The notes under the pieces: model-generated
Databases searched by the model: none
What the model was told of the DNA's origin: nothing
What the model saw: the letters and a program-made list of their open reading frames with translations, nothing else
Made by a program: the position numbers and the translations under genes
Assembly: GCF_958450345.1 (NCBI RefSeq)
Contig: NC_088780.1
Span: 115,084,226 to 115,148,225 of the forward strand
DNA length: 64,000 nt
DNA from: Calliphora vicina
Lineage: Eukaryota > Arthropoda > Insecta > Diptera > Calliphoridae
Direction: 5' to 3'
Shown: one piece after another, positions 33,819 to 43,912 of the stretch
Numbering within the stretch: the stretch's first letter is position 1
Layout of the letters: each line of letters opens with the position of its first letter

Positions 33819-35498
33819 CACTATGCAACAAACGAAGACTTTTGGAAAAACACAAGATCATGACAGTATAGGTTTGACTCTACTACAAAAGGGTAGTAAA
33901 ACACTATTCTCAGTTTGTCCATTTTGGTGACCGATTTTTTTTTATTGGCCCCCAAAGTTTCTGAAAATCAGTGGGGCCTCTAAAAAAGCTGTCATCAGTT
34001 TTTGGTAAACAGCTAATTCAAACTTTGTGATACGGCTTAACTTTATGTGGCAATAATATAGCTAAGAGTCCGCCAAATAAATTTTGTTAATATTGTTTTC
34101 CAAAAAATAGCTTTTTCGTTGAAAAAATATAGGAAGAAAAATTTGTTTTTTACTTTTTTTAGAATAACTTCCAGGGACTCCTAATTTTTCAATAATAATA
34201 TTTTGCAAAGTTGGAGCTACGATAAATCTGAATAACTCTTGTGAACATATCAGTGGAAATCTTATGACTTGGAGATTGACATTTTAGTGAAATGAATTAA
34301 TTCTGTGTTTTTTCGGACGTATTTTACTTTAAAAACTAACAATATTATAAAATGGTGATTTTCCATCAAGAAAAATTAAAACTTTGAATTAATGTAAAAT
34401 TTGAACAGTTACAGATATCACAATAAAATTTGGAAATAATATAGATCTAAATGTTCTTAAGTCAATGCCATCACTAATGTTGCCATTCTTTGTTTTCAAA
34501 CATCGAAATTCCTAAAATGCGGAAAATGTGTTCCCAAAATTGAGTTTTTTTTAGAAAATAGTCCACTTTGACAAACAATATATAGGGCTATACAAATATG
34601 ATGAGCTTTTGAGGATCGGTGCTTTGCGTTTTTAGAATTTTTTTACTCAAACTAAAAATTTTGTTTCAAAATTGGCCAAGTTTGGATAGGCCTGGGGGTA
34701 CAATGTCCGCTTGACTTAGTCAAGTTTTACTTTATACGTTTTTGCATTAAGTTCTCTTTTCAGATATGGGGACTTTTTTGGGAAAAAAATTAAAAAACAC
34801 ACGCATACAAAGTTGAAATATATAAAAAAATGCTTCAACTTTGGATGCGTGTAACTTTTTGTAGGGACGAAATAATTATTATCAGGTTTATTTCATTTTC
34901 TTTAGAATTTTATCGCAAATATACGTCGTATATAAAAAACAAATTTCGACCTTTTGTAGGCCCATCATATATAAAATACAAAAAAAACATCAAGCAAAAT
35001 TTAAAAAAAAAAATAAACTTAAATATCTCTTGAACTAAAAGAGATACCTAGAGATAAAAGCATATTTTTGTAGACCTTCTCAGGGGCTATCTACATTTTA
35101 AATTTCAGCTCAGTCGGATCATAAATGGCTTTTTGGCGATTTTTTTAGGAGACCCTCTAAAAAAAGTAAAAAAAAATTTTTCTTCCTATATTTTTTCAAC
35201 AAAAGTGCACGAAAAAGCTATTTTTTGGAAAAAAAATTGTAACAAAATTTATTTGGCGGAATCTTAGGTATATTATTGCTATATAAAGTTAAGCCGTATC
35301 ACAAAGTCTGAATTAGTTGTTAACCAAAAACTGATGACACCTTTTTTAGAGGCCCAACTGATTTTCAGAAACTTTGGGGGCAAAAAAAAAAATCGGTCAC
35401 CAAAATGGACAAACTGAGTATAGAGTTTTACTACCCTTTGGTAGTAGAGTCGAACCTATATAGTCATGATCATGTGTTTTTTTCATTGTTGCACTGTG
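33819..35498. mobile_element. 1.68-kb foldback element, CAC termini, TAA duplication
   Basis: Starts CACTATGCAACAA and ends TTGTTGCACTGTG, with TAA outside each end (33816-33818 and 35499-35501). Arms of ~320 bp: CAAACTTTGTGATACGGCTT and TTGTCCATTTTGGTGACCGA on the left recur inverted on the right. The central ~1 kb is unpaired and holds no recognisable transposase. A paralogous uninterrupted sequence at 52270-52300 gives the empty site (TTTCATAATGAAATAAG). CAC termini with a TWA target suggest a CMC/Chapaev3-type mobiliser; that is inference. Confidence 0.85.
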
Positions 35499-35605
35499 TA
35501 ATGAAATAAGTCCTAAGTTGTATAAAAAATTTGTTGGGTGTTATTTAATTTTTTCGTGGGGAGTTATTTCATTTGGGAGTTATTTCACGGTACCATGGAT
35601 TATAT
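35499..35605. repeat. GGGAGTTATTTCATT repeat, right part of interrupted copy
   Basis: Continues the repeat broken at 33818: AATGAAATAAGTCC, TTGTTGGGTGTTATTTAATT, TCGTGGGGAGTTATTTCATT, GGGAGTTATTTCACGGTACC. It corresponds block by block to 52284-52377. Confidence 0.75.
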
Positions 35606-37389
35606 ATAGGTTCAACTTCCAAATCTTCAAAATCAGTTATCGTGTAGTTGGAATTTTTTTCAAGAATCAATCATTTGATTTAATAAAAGAATGCAAATGT
35701 TAGTTAAAACTCATGTTAATATTTTTTCTTTAAAGCAACATCACTATGAGTTTTAATATTTAATACAAACAATGAACCATCATAAATTTAGGTGCGCCAG
35801 TGATTTGAAAGAAAACACAGAACAAACAAAAAAAGTCAAGTTTGAAAATTCAATTATAAGTATTTTTGCTGTTTTATTACATTTTTTATGAGTTTTTATT
35901 TGATGTGCTTTTATTGGGTTTTTTTTTAGAAACTTTTTGTTTTGTTTTCTATCTCAGAACTGAAGATTTTTATAATGGTCTTTATATGAACACTTAAAAA
36001 TTAAATGGACATATACACATTAAATAAACATTTAAAAATACCGACAGAATACACACATAAATAGCTAAATACACACATAGATAAACACAACTATAAACAC
36101 GCATATGGTTACGTATTAGGGCGATTCGGCGAAAACCTTTTATATGGATTTTTGCAACACCTAAAACTTATTAAAAAGGCCAATAATCGAAATTTTTTTA
36201 AGTTTTTGAATCGATTTGTCAAATTTTTTTCTATGTTTTTCCATACTGGATAATTATATTCTGAAGATTAAACTTAGATAAACCAGTGTTTAAAAAACTA
36301 GACTACAAGTAGCAGTAGCAACAAAAAAACACGAGTAGTTTAGTTTAAAAAATTAGTAAAAACTCGGAGTCAATCAATTACTACTACTACTGTTACCTTC
36401 ACATTTTAGTAGCAGTAGTTGTAGTAGTAGTAGCAATAAAAAATTTAAATGTAGCAGAGTAATTTGTTTTGTATTGCTACCTTAACATATAAAAAGAACT
36501 CGATGTTGAGCATTAGCAATGATTTGTATTTTAATGCTGCTACTCCATTTACAATTCATGTTTTATTACTACTGCTCTGTTTAGAGTTTTATTTTTTTAA
36601 GGTAGCACTAGTTTTAGAATAGACAAGAAAACGAAAATAGATAAATAATACTGCTACCGCTACTGAACATTTTTTGAAACAGTAGTTTTAGCAATAGTTA
36701 AAAATGTTTTAGTTATCGTAGCTTTTTAAAAAACTATAAGCTGATGATTTTAAAAGAAAAAATTTAGTTTTTCACAAGTTTAAACTTTAATAACTTACAA
36801 ATAATAATGGAAAATCCGCTGTAAAGAAATATATAAAAATATATTTCATATCATATGAGATCAATTCCACTTTTATCTCTTTTTGGACTAATATTTAAAT
36901 AATATGTTCATTTCACATGAGATTTGAATAAAGATTATGATGAAATTTTTATGAAATTCAAAATGAGTCTTGGTAAAAACTGAAGTTATCAAAGGACAAT
37001 TAAAATAATAAGTATAGTTGTATAGTGGTGATTTATTCAGCTTTATGTTGTGTTTCATAATCATTTCCATCAGCCTGCTCAATCCCAATATATTTGAAAA
37101 ATTATCAAAAACCTTTTGATAATCTTTAGAATTAGCAAAATTTCAAAAAATAGTTTTAAAGAAACCCCCTAATAAGTATATGTGTATGTACTTGTACATT
37201 TAAAAATCCTTACTCCTTAAATGAAATGATAACTAACACATACACGCACTCATCATTAGGATAAGAAATGAAAATAATTTAATATAAGAGAATGTACACG
37301 CAGCAAAAAGTAACGCAGCAGAAGTACAAAAGAGTACAATTCGTTTCAAGATCAAAATTTCTGACTGACATCCACAGATGTGATGTATA
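35606..37389. other. AT-rich DNA with AGT/GTA-rich tract
   Basis: No gene recognised. At about 36305-36670 there is an irregular trinucleotide-rich tract (AGTAGCAGTAGCAAC, TAGTTGTAGTAGTAGTAGC, CTACTACTACTG) with local inverted symmetry. The rest holds nothing identifiable. Confidence 0.5.
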
Positions 37390-37876
37390 CACGCAGAGAA
37401 AAAATATAATTGCGCATGGTTACTGTAACCATTTAAATATTGTTACATGTTTTTTAACTATATTATAGTCACAGTAATCATTTACATGATTGTGGTAACT
37501 ATAATATGGTTAATTTACGATTCACATGATTGTGACAACCATATATATGGTTACAGTAAACAAATATATGTTTGTGATAACCATTCATATGATGAAGGAC
37601 TTATCATATTATGTTGCTCTCGGCTTAAAGCTTATCATAATCTGAGAACAACATATTATGATAAAATTATTCATCATATATATGGTTGCCACAAACAAAT
37701 ATTTGTTTACTGTAACCATATATATGGTTACCATATATATGTGAATCATAAATTAACCATATTATGGTTACCACAATCATGTAAATGGTTACTGTGACTA
37801 TAATATAGTTAAAAATCTTGTAACACTATTTAAATGGTTACAGTAACCATGCCCAATTATATTTTTTCTCTGCGTG
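37390..37876. mobile_element. 487-bp foldback MITE (CACGCAGAG), left of LINE
   Basis: Ends CACGCAGAGAAAAAATATAA and its inverse, flanked by TA on both sides. It is almost entirely palindromic, full of ATGGTTACAGTAACCAT-type motifs. The off-centre asymmetric part (GCTCTCGGCTTAAAGCTTAT) lets orientation be read. The copy at 43240-43726 has the same length but opposite orientation. Confidence 0.85.
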
Positions 37877-38255
37877 TAGAAAATTCTCAGAAAGCTGTTT
37901 TCAAAATTATATTAACCTCAAAAACACATAGTTTCTTTTTTTTTTTTTTAAAAAAAGCCCCTTTTGGCATTGTGAGTTCAAACATGACAGAAAAGTGTTC
38001 CATTTGATTGCAAATTGTATACTGCAGTTTCGATTGACACTCATGCAGACGATATTAATTTCTACACCAAATAATGCCATGTGAAATTAACGGAAACTTA
38101 CTAATGACATGCAATAACTGAATAATTTTCTTTTCTATTGACTAAAGCAATCTCACGTCCAAACTACACAACCAGCAACAAGGATTACGTAAAACTGATT
38201 TTCATTCCCCTAAGCAGTTTTGTATCAGTAAAATCGGTCCTGTAGATCCAGATTT
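37877..38255. other. Spacer between MITE and LINE, nothing recognised
   Basis: Short unique-looking AT-rich DNA without coding or repeat features that I can name. Confidence 0.4.
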
Positions 38256-38266
38256 ATGTACTATCT
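38256..38266. repeat. LINE target-site duplication, 5' copy
   Basis: ATGTACTATCT occurs here and again at 43022-43032 immediately after the poly(A) tail. An exact 11-bp duplication defines both ends of the insertion. Confidence 0.9.
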
Positions 38267-38504
38267 GCAATTCTTATGAGAAGCAGACGTGTTTTTTATT
38301 CGCTCCGCGATTTAAGTGGTTTCAGTGAAAATTTAAATAAAAAGGAAAAATTTAGCGATTGGACGCAAAAAAAAAAAAATATTTCTCTAAGTGTTTAATA
38401 TAAACAAACAAAAAAATATACAATATAACAAAAAAAATAGAAATTTGTTTAAAAGTGCTTTGTTTATTTTCTTTTTTCAAATTTCGTTAAATTACTGTGA
38501 GCAT
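38267..38504 (+). promoter_or_regulatory. LINE 5' UTR with possible internal promoter
   Basis: Jockey-type LINEs carry an internal RNA polymerase II promoter downstream of their own start. AGACGTG at 38285-38291 matches the downstream promoter element seen in several Drosophila LINEs; here it lies about 20 bases from the mapped 5' end, somewhat closer than the usual +28. No TATA box can be claimed with confidence in this AT-rich DNA. A run of A (38369-38379) precedes the reading frame. The promoter role is inference. Confidence 0.45.
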
Positions 38505-40220
38505 ATGAACTCTCATAATGAGAGTAGACTCAGTTTAAACGGTAGAAATGCCTACATATTTTTGAACGGGGAGGGTGAAAATAGAAGTGCTAACAAAACT
38601 ATAAGAGATCCAGACTTTAACAAAAATTATTTAACCGCCAAACCGATTGAGAGAGCGCGCTCTTGTTCCCCCGTGATACAAATACATGAGAACAATATTG
38701 CACACACATCATCACCTAGTAATGCTTGTTTAGAACAAAGCATAAAAGAAAATAAAAAGTGTTCTGGTACAACAACAAATACTGCAGTAGATATAACAGA
38801 GTCGACAATGATAAATACACAAGCTTATGATAATCCACTAACAACACCTAGTGAGAGTTTTAATGTATTTAACACTGAAAATACCGTGATGGAAGATAAC
38901 GGAACATCAAGTGGTGCTATACCTAAGGTTGGAAATAAGATAAGTAAAACTAAATCTCCAGTTCAAACAGGTATGCTTAGATATATAAGAATTAATAAGC
39001 GAAATTTAAGTCCCCAGAAAAGTCTGCCTTCTGAGAAGAAGCAAAAAATTACTGATAACCCCTTGAAAAGTAACCGTTTTGCTCTCTTGAGTGAGGAAGA
39101 TTCTAATCGTCAAAAAAATGATGATAAATCCATCCGTAAACCGTTAAAACCACCACCAATATTCCTTCGTGAAACTAGCTCTAATAGCTTAGTGAAATCA
39201 TTTATTGAACTCATTGGAAAAAATAATTTTCATATTGTTCCAATAAGAAAAGGAGGTGTGCAAGAGACAAAAATAGTTGTATACACTGAGGATTGTTATA
39301 GAAAAATTTCTCAACACCTAAATGACAGTAAGAAAAACTTTTATACATATCAACTTAAGAGTTGCAAGGGCTTGATAGTGGTCATAAAAGGTATAGAGTC
39401 CAGTGTAGATACAAACGAAATCAAGGAGGCCCTGGAAGAATTGGGCTATCAGACAAAGAATGTAGTCAATATCTTTAATAGAGACAAGGTTCCTCAGCCA
39501 ATGTTTAGGGTTGAGTTAGAGCCTGATGATAGGAAATTAAAAAATAATGAAACTCACCCTATATACACTCTAAGATATTTGTTGAATCGTAGAGTAAATA
39601 TAGAGGAACCTCTTAAGCGTAATCGTCCAGTTCAGTGTAGTAATTGTCAGGAATTTGGACATACACGTAATTATTGTACCCTACGCACAGTATGTGTTGC
39701 ATGCGGAGGCCTGCACTCTTCGTCACAATGTGATATAGTTGAGAATGGTCTCAGTAGGAAATGTGGTAACTGCGGTGGAGATCATTCCGCTAATTATCGC
39801 GGATGCCCGGTCTACAAGGAGTTACTAAAAAGATTAAGAGAGAGGCAAAAGCTGTTGAGAGGTGAAATAGTTGAATCAACACCTACAAATTCGGTATCTA
39901 CATCTAGACCACTAAGCTCTGGAGTAGATTTTTCAAATGATAAAATAAATGCGGCTCATCCAGTATCACAGGAAAATGGCCAGGGAGCTACAATTAATGC
40001 TGGAGCCAGCTCATACGCCAGTATTTTAAAAACGGGTTATCAAAAGCCAAAAGTCCCCCAAAATATGGGAGGGTTGGAAAACCTTATGCAAACACTTACT
40101 GAGAATATTTCCTCTCTTAATCAAAATATGACTAACTTCATGTCATCCATGCAAAACACAATACAAGAGCTTCTGAGAGCACAGAACCAAATGATTCAAA
40201 TTCTATTAACAAGAAAATGA
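38505..40220 (+). CDS. LINE ORF1, gag-like nucleic-acid-binding protein
   Basis: 571 codons from the first in-frame ATG at 38505; the frame is open further upstream to a TAA at 38388 but has no earlier ATG. The product should bind the LINE RNA, form the ribonucleoprotein and guide it to the nucleus, as for Jockey ORF1 proteins. The first ~225 residues are Ser/Asn/Thr-rich and probably disordered. Residues ~230-340 resemble the PRE_C2HC/RRM-like region of insect gag proteins. Three zinc knuckles follow: C378-x2-C-x4-H-x4-C391, C397-x2-C-x3-H-x4-C409 and C420-x2-C-x3-H-x6-C434, the exact Jockey spacing. Then comes GCPVYKELLKRLRERQ, and a Gln/Asn-rich, probably coiled-coil C-terminus. The stop TGA overlaps the ORF2 start. 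No internal stop or frameshift. Confidence 0.92.
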   Translation: MNSHNESRLSLNGRNAYIFLNGEGENRSANKTIRDPDFNKNYLTAKPIERARSCSPVIQIHENNIAHTSSPSNACLEQSIKENKKCSGTTTNTAVDITESTMINTQAYDNPLTTPSESFNVFNTENTVMEDNGTSSGAIPKVGNKISKTKSPVQTGMLRYIRINKRNLSPQKSLPSEKKQKITDNPLKSNRFALLSEEDSNRQKNDDKSIRKPLKPPPIFLRETSSNSLVKSFIELIGKNNFHIVPIRKGGVQETKIVVYTEDCYRKISQHLNDSKKNFYTYQLKSCKGLIVVIKGIESSVDTNEIKEALEELGYQTKNVVNIFNRDKVPQPMFRVELEPDDRKLKNNETHPIYTLRYLLNRRVNIEEPLKRNRPVQCSNCQEFGHTRNYCTLRTVCVACGGLHSSSQCDIVENGLSRKCGNCGGDHSANYRGCPVYKELLKRLRERQKLLRGEIVESTPTNSVSTSRPLSSGVDFSNDKINAAHPVSQENGQGATINAGASSYASILKTGYQKPKVPQNMGGLENLMQTLTENISSLNQNMTNFMSSMQNTIQELLRAQNQMIQILLTRK

Positions 40221-42880
40221 ATTTTTTGAAGATATGTTTCTGGAATGCAAATGGTTTAAACCAGCACAAATCGGAAATTTCCCATTTTATGTTAAATAAA
40301 AGCATCGATGTGATGTTAATTTCGGAGACACATCTTACAAATAGATATAACTTTAATATATCAGGATACTCATTTTATTACACAAACCATCCGGATGGTA
40401 AGGCACATGGCGGTACCGGTATCATAATTAGAAACCGATTGAGACACTATGCCCTAGAAGCGTTTTCAAAGGATTATATGCAAGCAACATCTATTCGCCT
40501 TGAATACCCAGCTGGAGACCTAACTCTGAGCTCTATATATTGCCCACCACGTTTTTCGATGACCAAGGAAAAATTTGAAGAATTCTTTATAACACTAGGA
40601 GATCGGTTTCTGGCATGTGGAGACTACAATGCCAAACATACATATTGGGGTTCGCGATTGGTAAATCCCAGAGGTAGACAGCTGTATAAAGCTCTAGTTG
40701 ATCGCAAAAATTGCTTAGATTTTGTGTCTCCTGGACACCCAACTTATTGGCCAACTGATCCTAGAAAAATTCCTGATCTAATAGACTTCGCCATATGCAG
40801 AAATATTATTCGGAATGCAATATCCACAGAAATATCCTATGATCTATCTTCTGACCACTCTCCTGTAATTATTAATTATTGTGAGAGACCCAACACCCCA
40901 AGATTTCCTAAGGACTCTTTGTATTTTAAGACAAATTGGCTAAAATATAGGAAATATATCAGCAGTCATATCCACACAAATCCTAATTTACAGTGTGAGG
41001 AAGACATAGATAGGACCGTTAATGACTTCACGTCATTGATTGTTTCGGCTCTGGAACACTCTAGGTGCCAGATCCCTCCAAAAACTAATACGCCTATTTC
41101 AAGTTCGGATATTGAAAGACTTCTTCTCGAAAAGAGAAGACTCAGAAGAGAATGGCAACATAATAGATCACCTGCTGCAAAGCAGAGGCTGTCCGCAGCA
41201 GTACGAAAACTGAAAAGAGCCCTTCATTTAGAGGAGGATCGCATAAACGAAAAATATATTAAAAGTTTGACGAGTACAAAATACACAAATTTCTCTCTTT
41301 GGAAGGCAACGAGGAACATTAAGCCACCGGTAGAGGCACAAAGCGCTTTAAGAAAAGCTGACGGAACCTGGGCACGAAGTGCTATAGAAAAAGCCTCAGT
41401 ATTTGCTGAACATTTAAGTGAAGTATTTCAACCCAACTCCACGGCAAATGAGTTTGAACTAGAAGAACTGCCAGCTTCAACAATGGCTAATGCAGCCCAA
41501 TTCGATATTAGTCCTGAGGATGTTAATAGAGTAATTAAAAATAAATTAGACTTGAAAAAATCACCGGGATATGATTTAATAACGCCATCAATGATTAAGA
41601 ACCTACCAAATGTGGCAATAATTGTGCTATCTATATTGTTTAATGCGATCTTGAAACTAGGAATTTATCCAAAAAATTGGAAAATTTCTCAAATAATAAT
41701 GATACCTAAACCGGGTAAAGATTTAACCCTGCCATCTTCTTATAGACCTATTAGCCTACTCCCTTGTTTGTCGAAGTTATTCGAAAAAATATTCCAGGAA
41801 AAGATAATACCTTTTTTGAATGATGGAAACATTATCCCAGTACACCAATTTGGTTTCCGTGAACATCATGGCACCATTGAACAGGTCAATCGTTTAACTG
41901 GAGAGATTCGAAAATCTTTTGAATTAAAGAAATATTGTTCTGCCATCTTTTTAGACGTTGCTCAGGCTTTTGACAAGGTATGGCATAAGGGTCTAATACA
42001 TAAAATCAAATGTTTACTACCACTATGTACTCATAAATTGCTGGAGTCTTATTTATCGAATAGACTTTTCAGAGTTAAGTACAATGATTATGTGACGAGT
42101 GAATGCAAGATTGGAGCTGGCGTTCCACAGGGAAGTGTACTAGGACCTACGCTATATTTGATTTACACCTCCGACCTCCCTACGTGCGATAAACTAACAA
42201 TTTCAACATTTGCTGATGATACCGCCATTATTAGCTCAGACGAAAACCCACTCATGGCATCTAGTCAACTACAGAATTACCTCGTACGTGTGGAGTCATG
42301 GTTGAAAAACTGGCGAATAAAGGTAAATGAGCTGAAAAGTAAACATGTTACGTTCGCTCTAAGGAGAGGAAATTGCCCACCTGTCACACTCAACAACGTT
42401 AATATACCGCAGTCTGATTATGTCACCTACCTTGGTATTCATCTAGATAGACGGCTTACTTGGCGCCGACACATAGAAACCAAGAGACTTCACATGAAGT
42501 TAAAAGCCTCTAGCTTTCATTGGTTAATCAGTGACCAATCAAAATTAAGCCTTGAATATAAAGTCATCCTGTATAAGACCGTTTTAAAACCAATTTGGAC
42601 ATATGGAATTCAATTATGGGGAATGGCTAGCAACACCAGTATTGATCTTATACAGAGGGCCCAATCTAAAATTCTTAGGACCATGACGGGAGCACCATGG
42701 TACATAAGAAATGAAAACATCCACAGAGACTTAGAAGTGACATTGGTAAAGGAAGAGTTCGAGAAAGTCCGTGAGAAATATATTGTGAAGCTGCGAAACC
42801 ATCCCAATACGCTTGCAAGACAACTTGTGCAGACCCAAACCCGATCCAGGCTCCGTAGAGCAGATCTACCACCCCGCTAA
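40217..42880 (+). CDS. LINE ORF2, APE endonuclease and reverse transcriptase
   Basis: 887 residues. The endonuclease part (1-~225) has WNANGL (N10, N12), ISETHL (E37), GGTGIIIR, GDYNAKH (D136, N138), DLIDFAI (D190) and SSDHSP (D213, H214), all active-site motifs of AP-like LINE nucleases that nick the target. The reverse transcriptase (~450-760) has YRPISLLPCLSKLFEKI, LDVAQAFDKVWHKGL (catalytic D580), GVPQGSVLGPTLY and TFADDTA (D667, D668), so all catalytic residues are present. There is no RNase H domain, as expected for Jockey. The start ATG overlaps the ORF1 stop in ATGA (40217-40220), suggesting termination-reinitiation on one mRNA. It performs target-primed reverse transcription at the chromosome. 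Confidence 0.95.
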   Translation: MNFLKICFWNANGLNQHKSEISHFMLNKSIDVMLISETHLTNRYNFNISGYSFYYTNHPDGKAHGGTGIIIRNRLRHYALEAFSKDYMQATSIRLEYPAGDLTLSSIYCPPRFSMTKEKFEEFFITLGDRFLACGDYNAKHTYWGSRLVNPRGRQLYKALVDRKNCLDFVSPGHPTYWPTDPRKIPDLIDFAICRNIIRNAISTEISYDLSSDHSPVIINYCERPNTPRFPKDSLYFKTNWLKYRKYISSHIHTNPNLQCEEDIDRTVNDFTSLIVSALEHSRCQIPPKTNTPISSSDIERLLLEKRRLRREWQHNRSPAAKQRLSAAVRKLKRALHLEEDRINEKYIKSLTSTKYTNFSLWKATRNIKPPVEAQSALRKADGTWARSAIEKASVFAEHLSEVFQPNSTANEFELEELPASTMANAAQFDISPEDVNRVIKNKLDLKKSPGYDLITPSMIKNLPNVAIIVLSILFNAILKLGIYPKNWKISQIIMIPKPGKDLTLPSSYRPISLLPCLSKLFEKIFQEKIIPFLNDGNIIPVHQFGFREHHGTIEQVNRLTGEIRKSFELKKYCSAIFLDVAQAFDKVWHKGLIHKIKCLLPLCTHKLLESYLSNRLFRVKYNDYVTSECKIGAGVPQGSVLGPTLYLIYTSDLPTCDKLTISTFADDTAIISSDENPLMASSQLQNYLVRVESWLKNWRIKVNELKSKHVTFALRRGNCPPVTLNNVNIPQSDYVTYLGIHLDRRLTWRRHIETKRLHMKLKASSFHWLISDQSKLSLEYKVILYKTVLKPIWTYGIQLWGMASNTSIDLIQRAQSKILRTMTGAPWYIRNENIHRDLEVTLVKEEFEKVREKYIVKLRNHPNTLARQLVQTQTRSRLRRADLPPR

Positions 42881-43021
42881 GATGAGTGACAGTTTACCAT
42901 AATGGCTCTCTTGCTGAAGAGCAAATAGTTTTAATTTTAGTTATAAGATTTAAATACTTATTGTAAGGTCAAAATAGACAGATTCAATAAATCAATAAAA
43001 CGTTAAAAAAAAAAAAAAAAA
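42881..43021 (+). other. LINE 3' UTR, poly(A) signals and tail
   Basis: Two AATAAA signals (42986-42991 and 42994-42999) lie just before a 17-base A run (43005-43021). The A run is followed directly by the second target duplication ATGTACTATCT. An intact end of this type marks insertion by target-primed reverse transcription from a polyadenylated RNA. Confidence 0.9.
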
Positions 43022-43032
43022 ATGTACTATCT
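43022..43032. repeat. LINE target-site duplication, 3' copy
   Basis: ATGTACTATCT, identical to 38256-38266. Confidence 0.9.
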
Positions 43033-43130
43033 AAGAATCACTTTCTTAGTCGATTAAACGATATCCGTCCGTCCGTCTGGCTGGCTGGACGGAGTCTATT
43101 GAAGCAAATTTGCGCGACATGTTTCATGAA
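43033..43130 (+). repeat. DINE-like fragment
   Basis: AAGAATCACTTTCTTAGTCG, ATTAAACGATATCCGTCCGT, CCGTCTGGCTGGCTGGACGG is the inverse of the conserved GTCGATT/GTCY-microsatellite block. The LINE target duplication abuts it. Confidence 0.6.
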
Positions 43131-43239
43131 CCCACATCAATTTTGTGCAAGTTTATACAGAAAATTTATATTTCTTAAAAATGTGAAATAAAAATAAATT
43201 CAACAAAAGCTTTAAAAAAAACTTTTTTTTCAAATTGTA

Positions 43240-43726
43240 CACGCAGAGAAAAAATATAATTGGGCATGGTTACTGTAACCATTTATATAGTGTTACAAGA
43301 TTTTTAACAATATTATAGTCACAGTAACCATTTACATGATTGTGGTAACCATAATATGGTTAACTTACGATTCACATGATTGTCTCAACCATATATATGG
43401 TTACAGTAAACAAATATATGTTTGTGGCAACCATATTTATGATGAATAATTTTATCATAATATGTTGTTCTCAGATTATGATAAGCCTTAAGCCGAGAGC
43501 ACCATAATATGATAAGTCCTTCATCATATAAATGGTTGTCACAAACATATATATGTTTACTGTAACCATATATATGGTTGAGACAATCATGTGAATCGAA
43601 AGTTAACCATATTATGGTTACCACTATCATGTAAATGGTTACTGTGACTATAATATAGTTAAAAAACTTGTAACAATATTGAAATGGTTACAGTAACCAT
43701 GCCCAACTATATTTTTTCTCTGCGTG
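43240..43726. mobile_element. 487-bp foldback MITE (CACGCAGAG), right of LINE
   Basis: Ends CACGCAGAGAAAAAATATAA and its inverse, TA on both sides (43238-43239, 43727-43728). The central asymmetric block (TTATGATAAGCCTTAAGCCG) is the inverse of that in the left copy, so the two elements lie in opposite orientation around the LINE. Confidence 0.85.
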
Positions 43727-43912
43727 TAGACATTTTAGTTTTAAAAATGTTCAATGAAGGTTAAATCTTTGGAACAAACGGTGGTATACATAGTCTGGAA
43801 GATTTTGTTTATGTTCTAGCTATTGGTTAATGTTTTCATACACAATGTCATTTAATACAATTCTGTTCCAAAGTTACATAATTTTCACATGCACAAAATT
43901 TTTATATGTACA

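Larger units (their letters stand above)
38267..43021 (+). mobile_element. Full-length Jockey-clade LINE (non-LTR retrotransposon)
   Basis: 4755 bp bounded by an exact 11-bp target-site duplication, with a 5' UTR, a gag-like ORF1, an APE endonuclease/reverse transcriptase ORF2, a ~125-bp 3' UTR and a 17-base poly(A). Both ORFs are open from end to end. Base composition is visibly less AT-rich than the surroundings. ORF1 with three CCHC knuckles, ORF2 with endonuclease and RT but no RNase H, and a poly(A) tail are the Jockey arrangement. The duplicated target and intact ORFs argue for a recent insertion that could still be mobile. It landed just left of a minus-oriented DINE-like tail. Confidence 0.95.

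Noticed and set aside
33819..33825. CACAGTG/CACTATG ends considered as evidence for a Transib element or recombination signal
   Set aside because: The empty site shows a 3-bp TAA duplication, not the 5-bp duplication of Transib, and no nonamer is visible.
37447..37797. 116-codon open stretch rich in Tyr, His and Asn
   Set aside because: Entirely inside the palindromic CACGCAGAG MITE. The mirror copy at 43385-43630 on the other strand is the same artefact.
38391..38504. Upstream extension of LINE ORF1 starting at GTG (38391)
   Set aside because: GTG is not an expected start for this eukaryotic element. The stretch has no ATG before 38505 and looks like translated A/T-rich leader.
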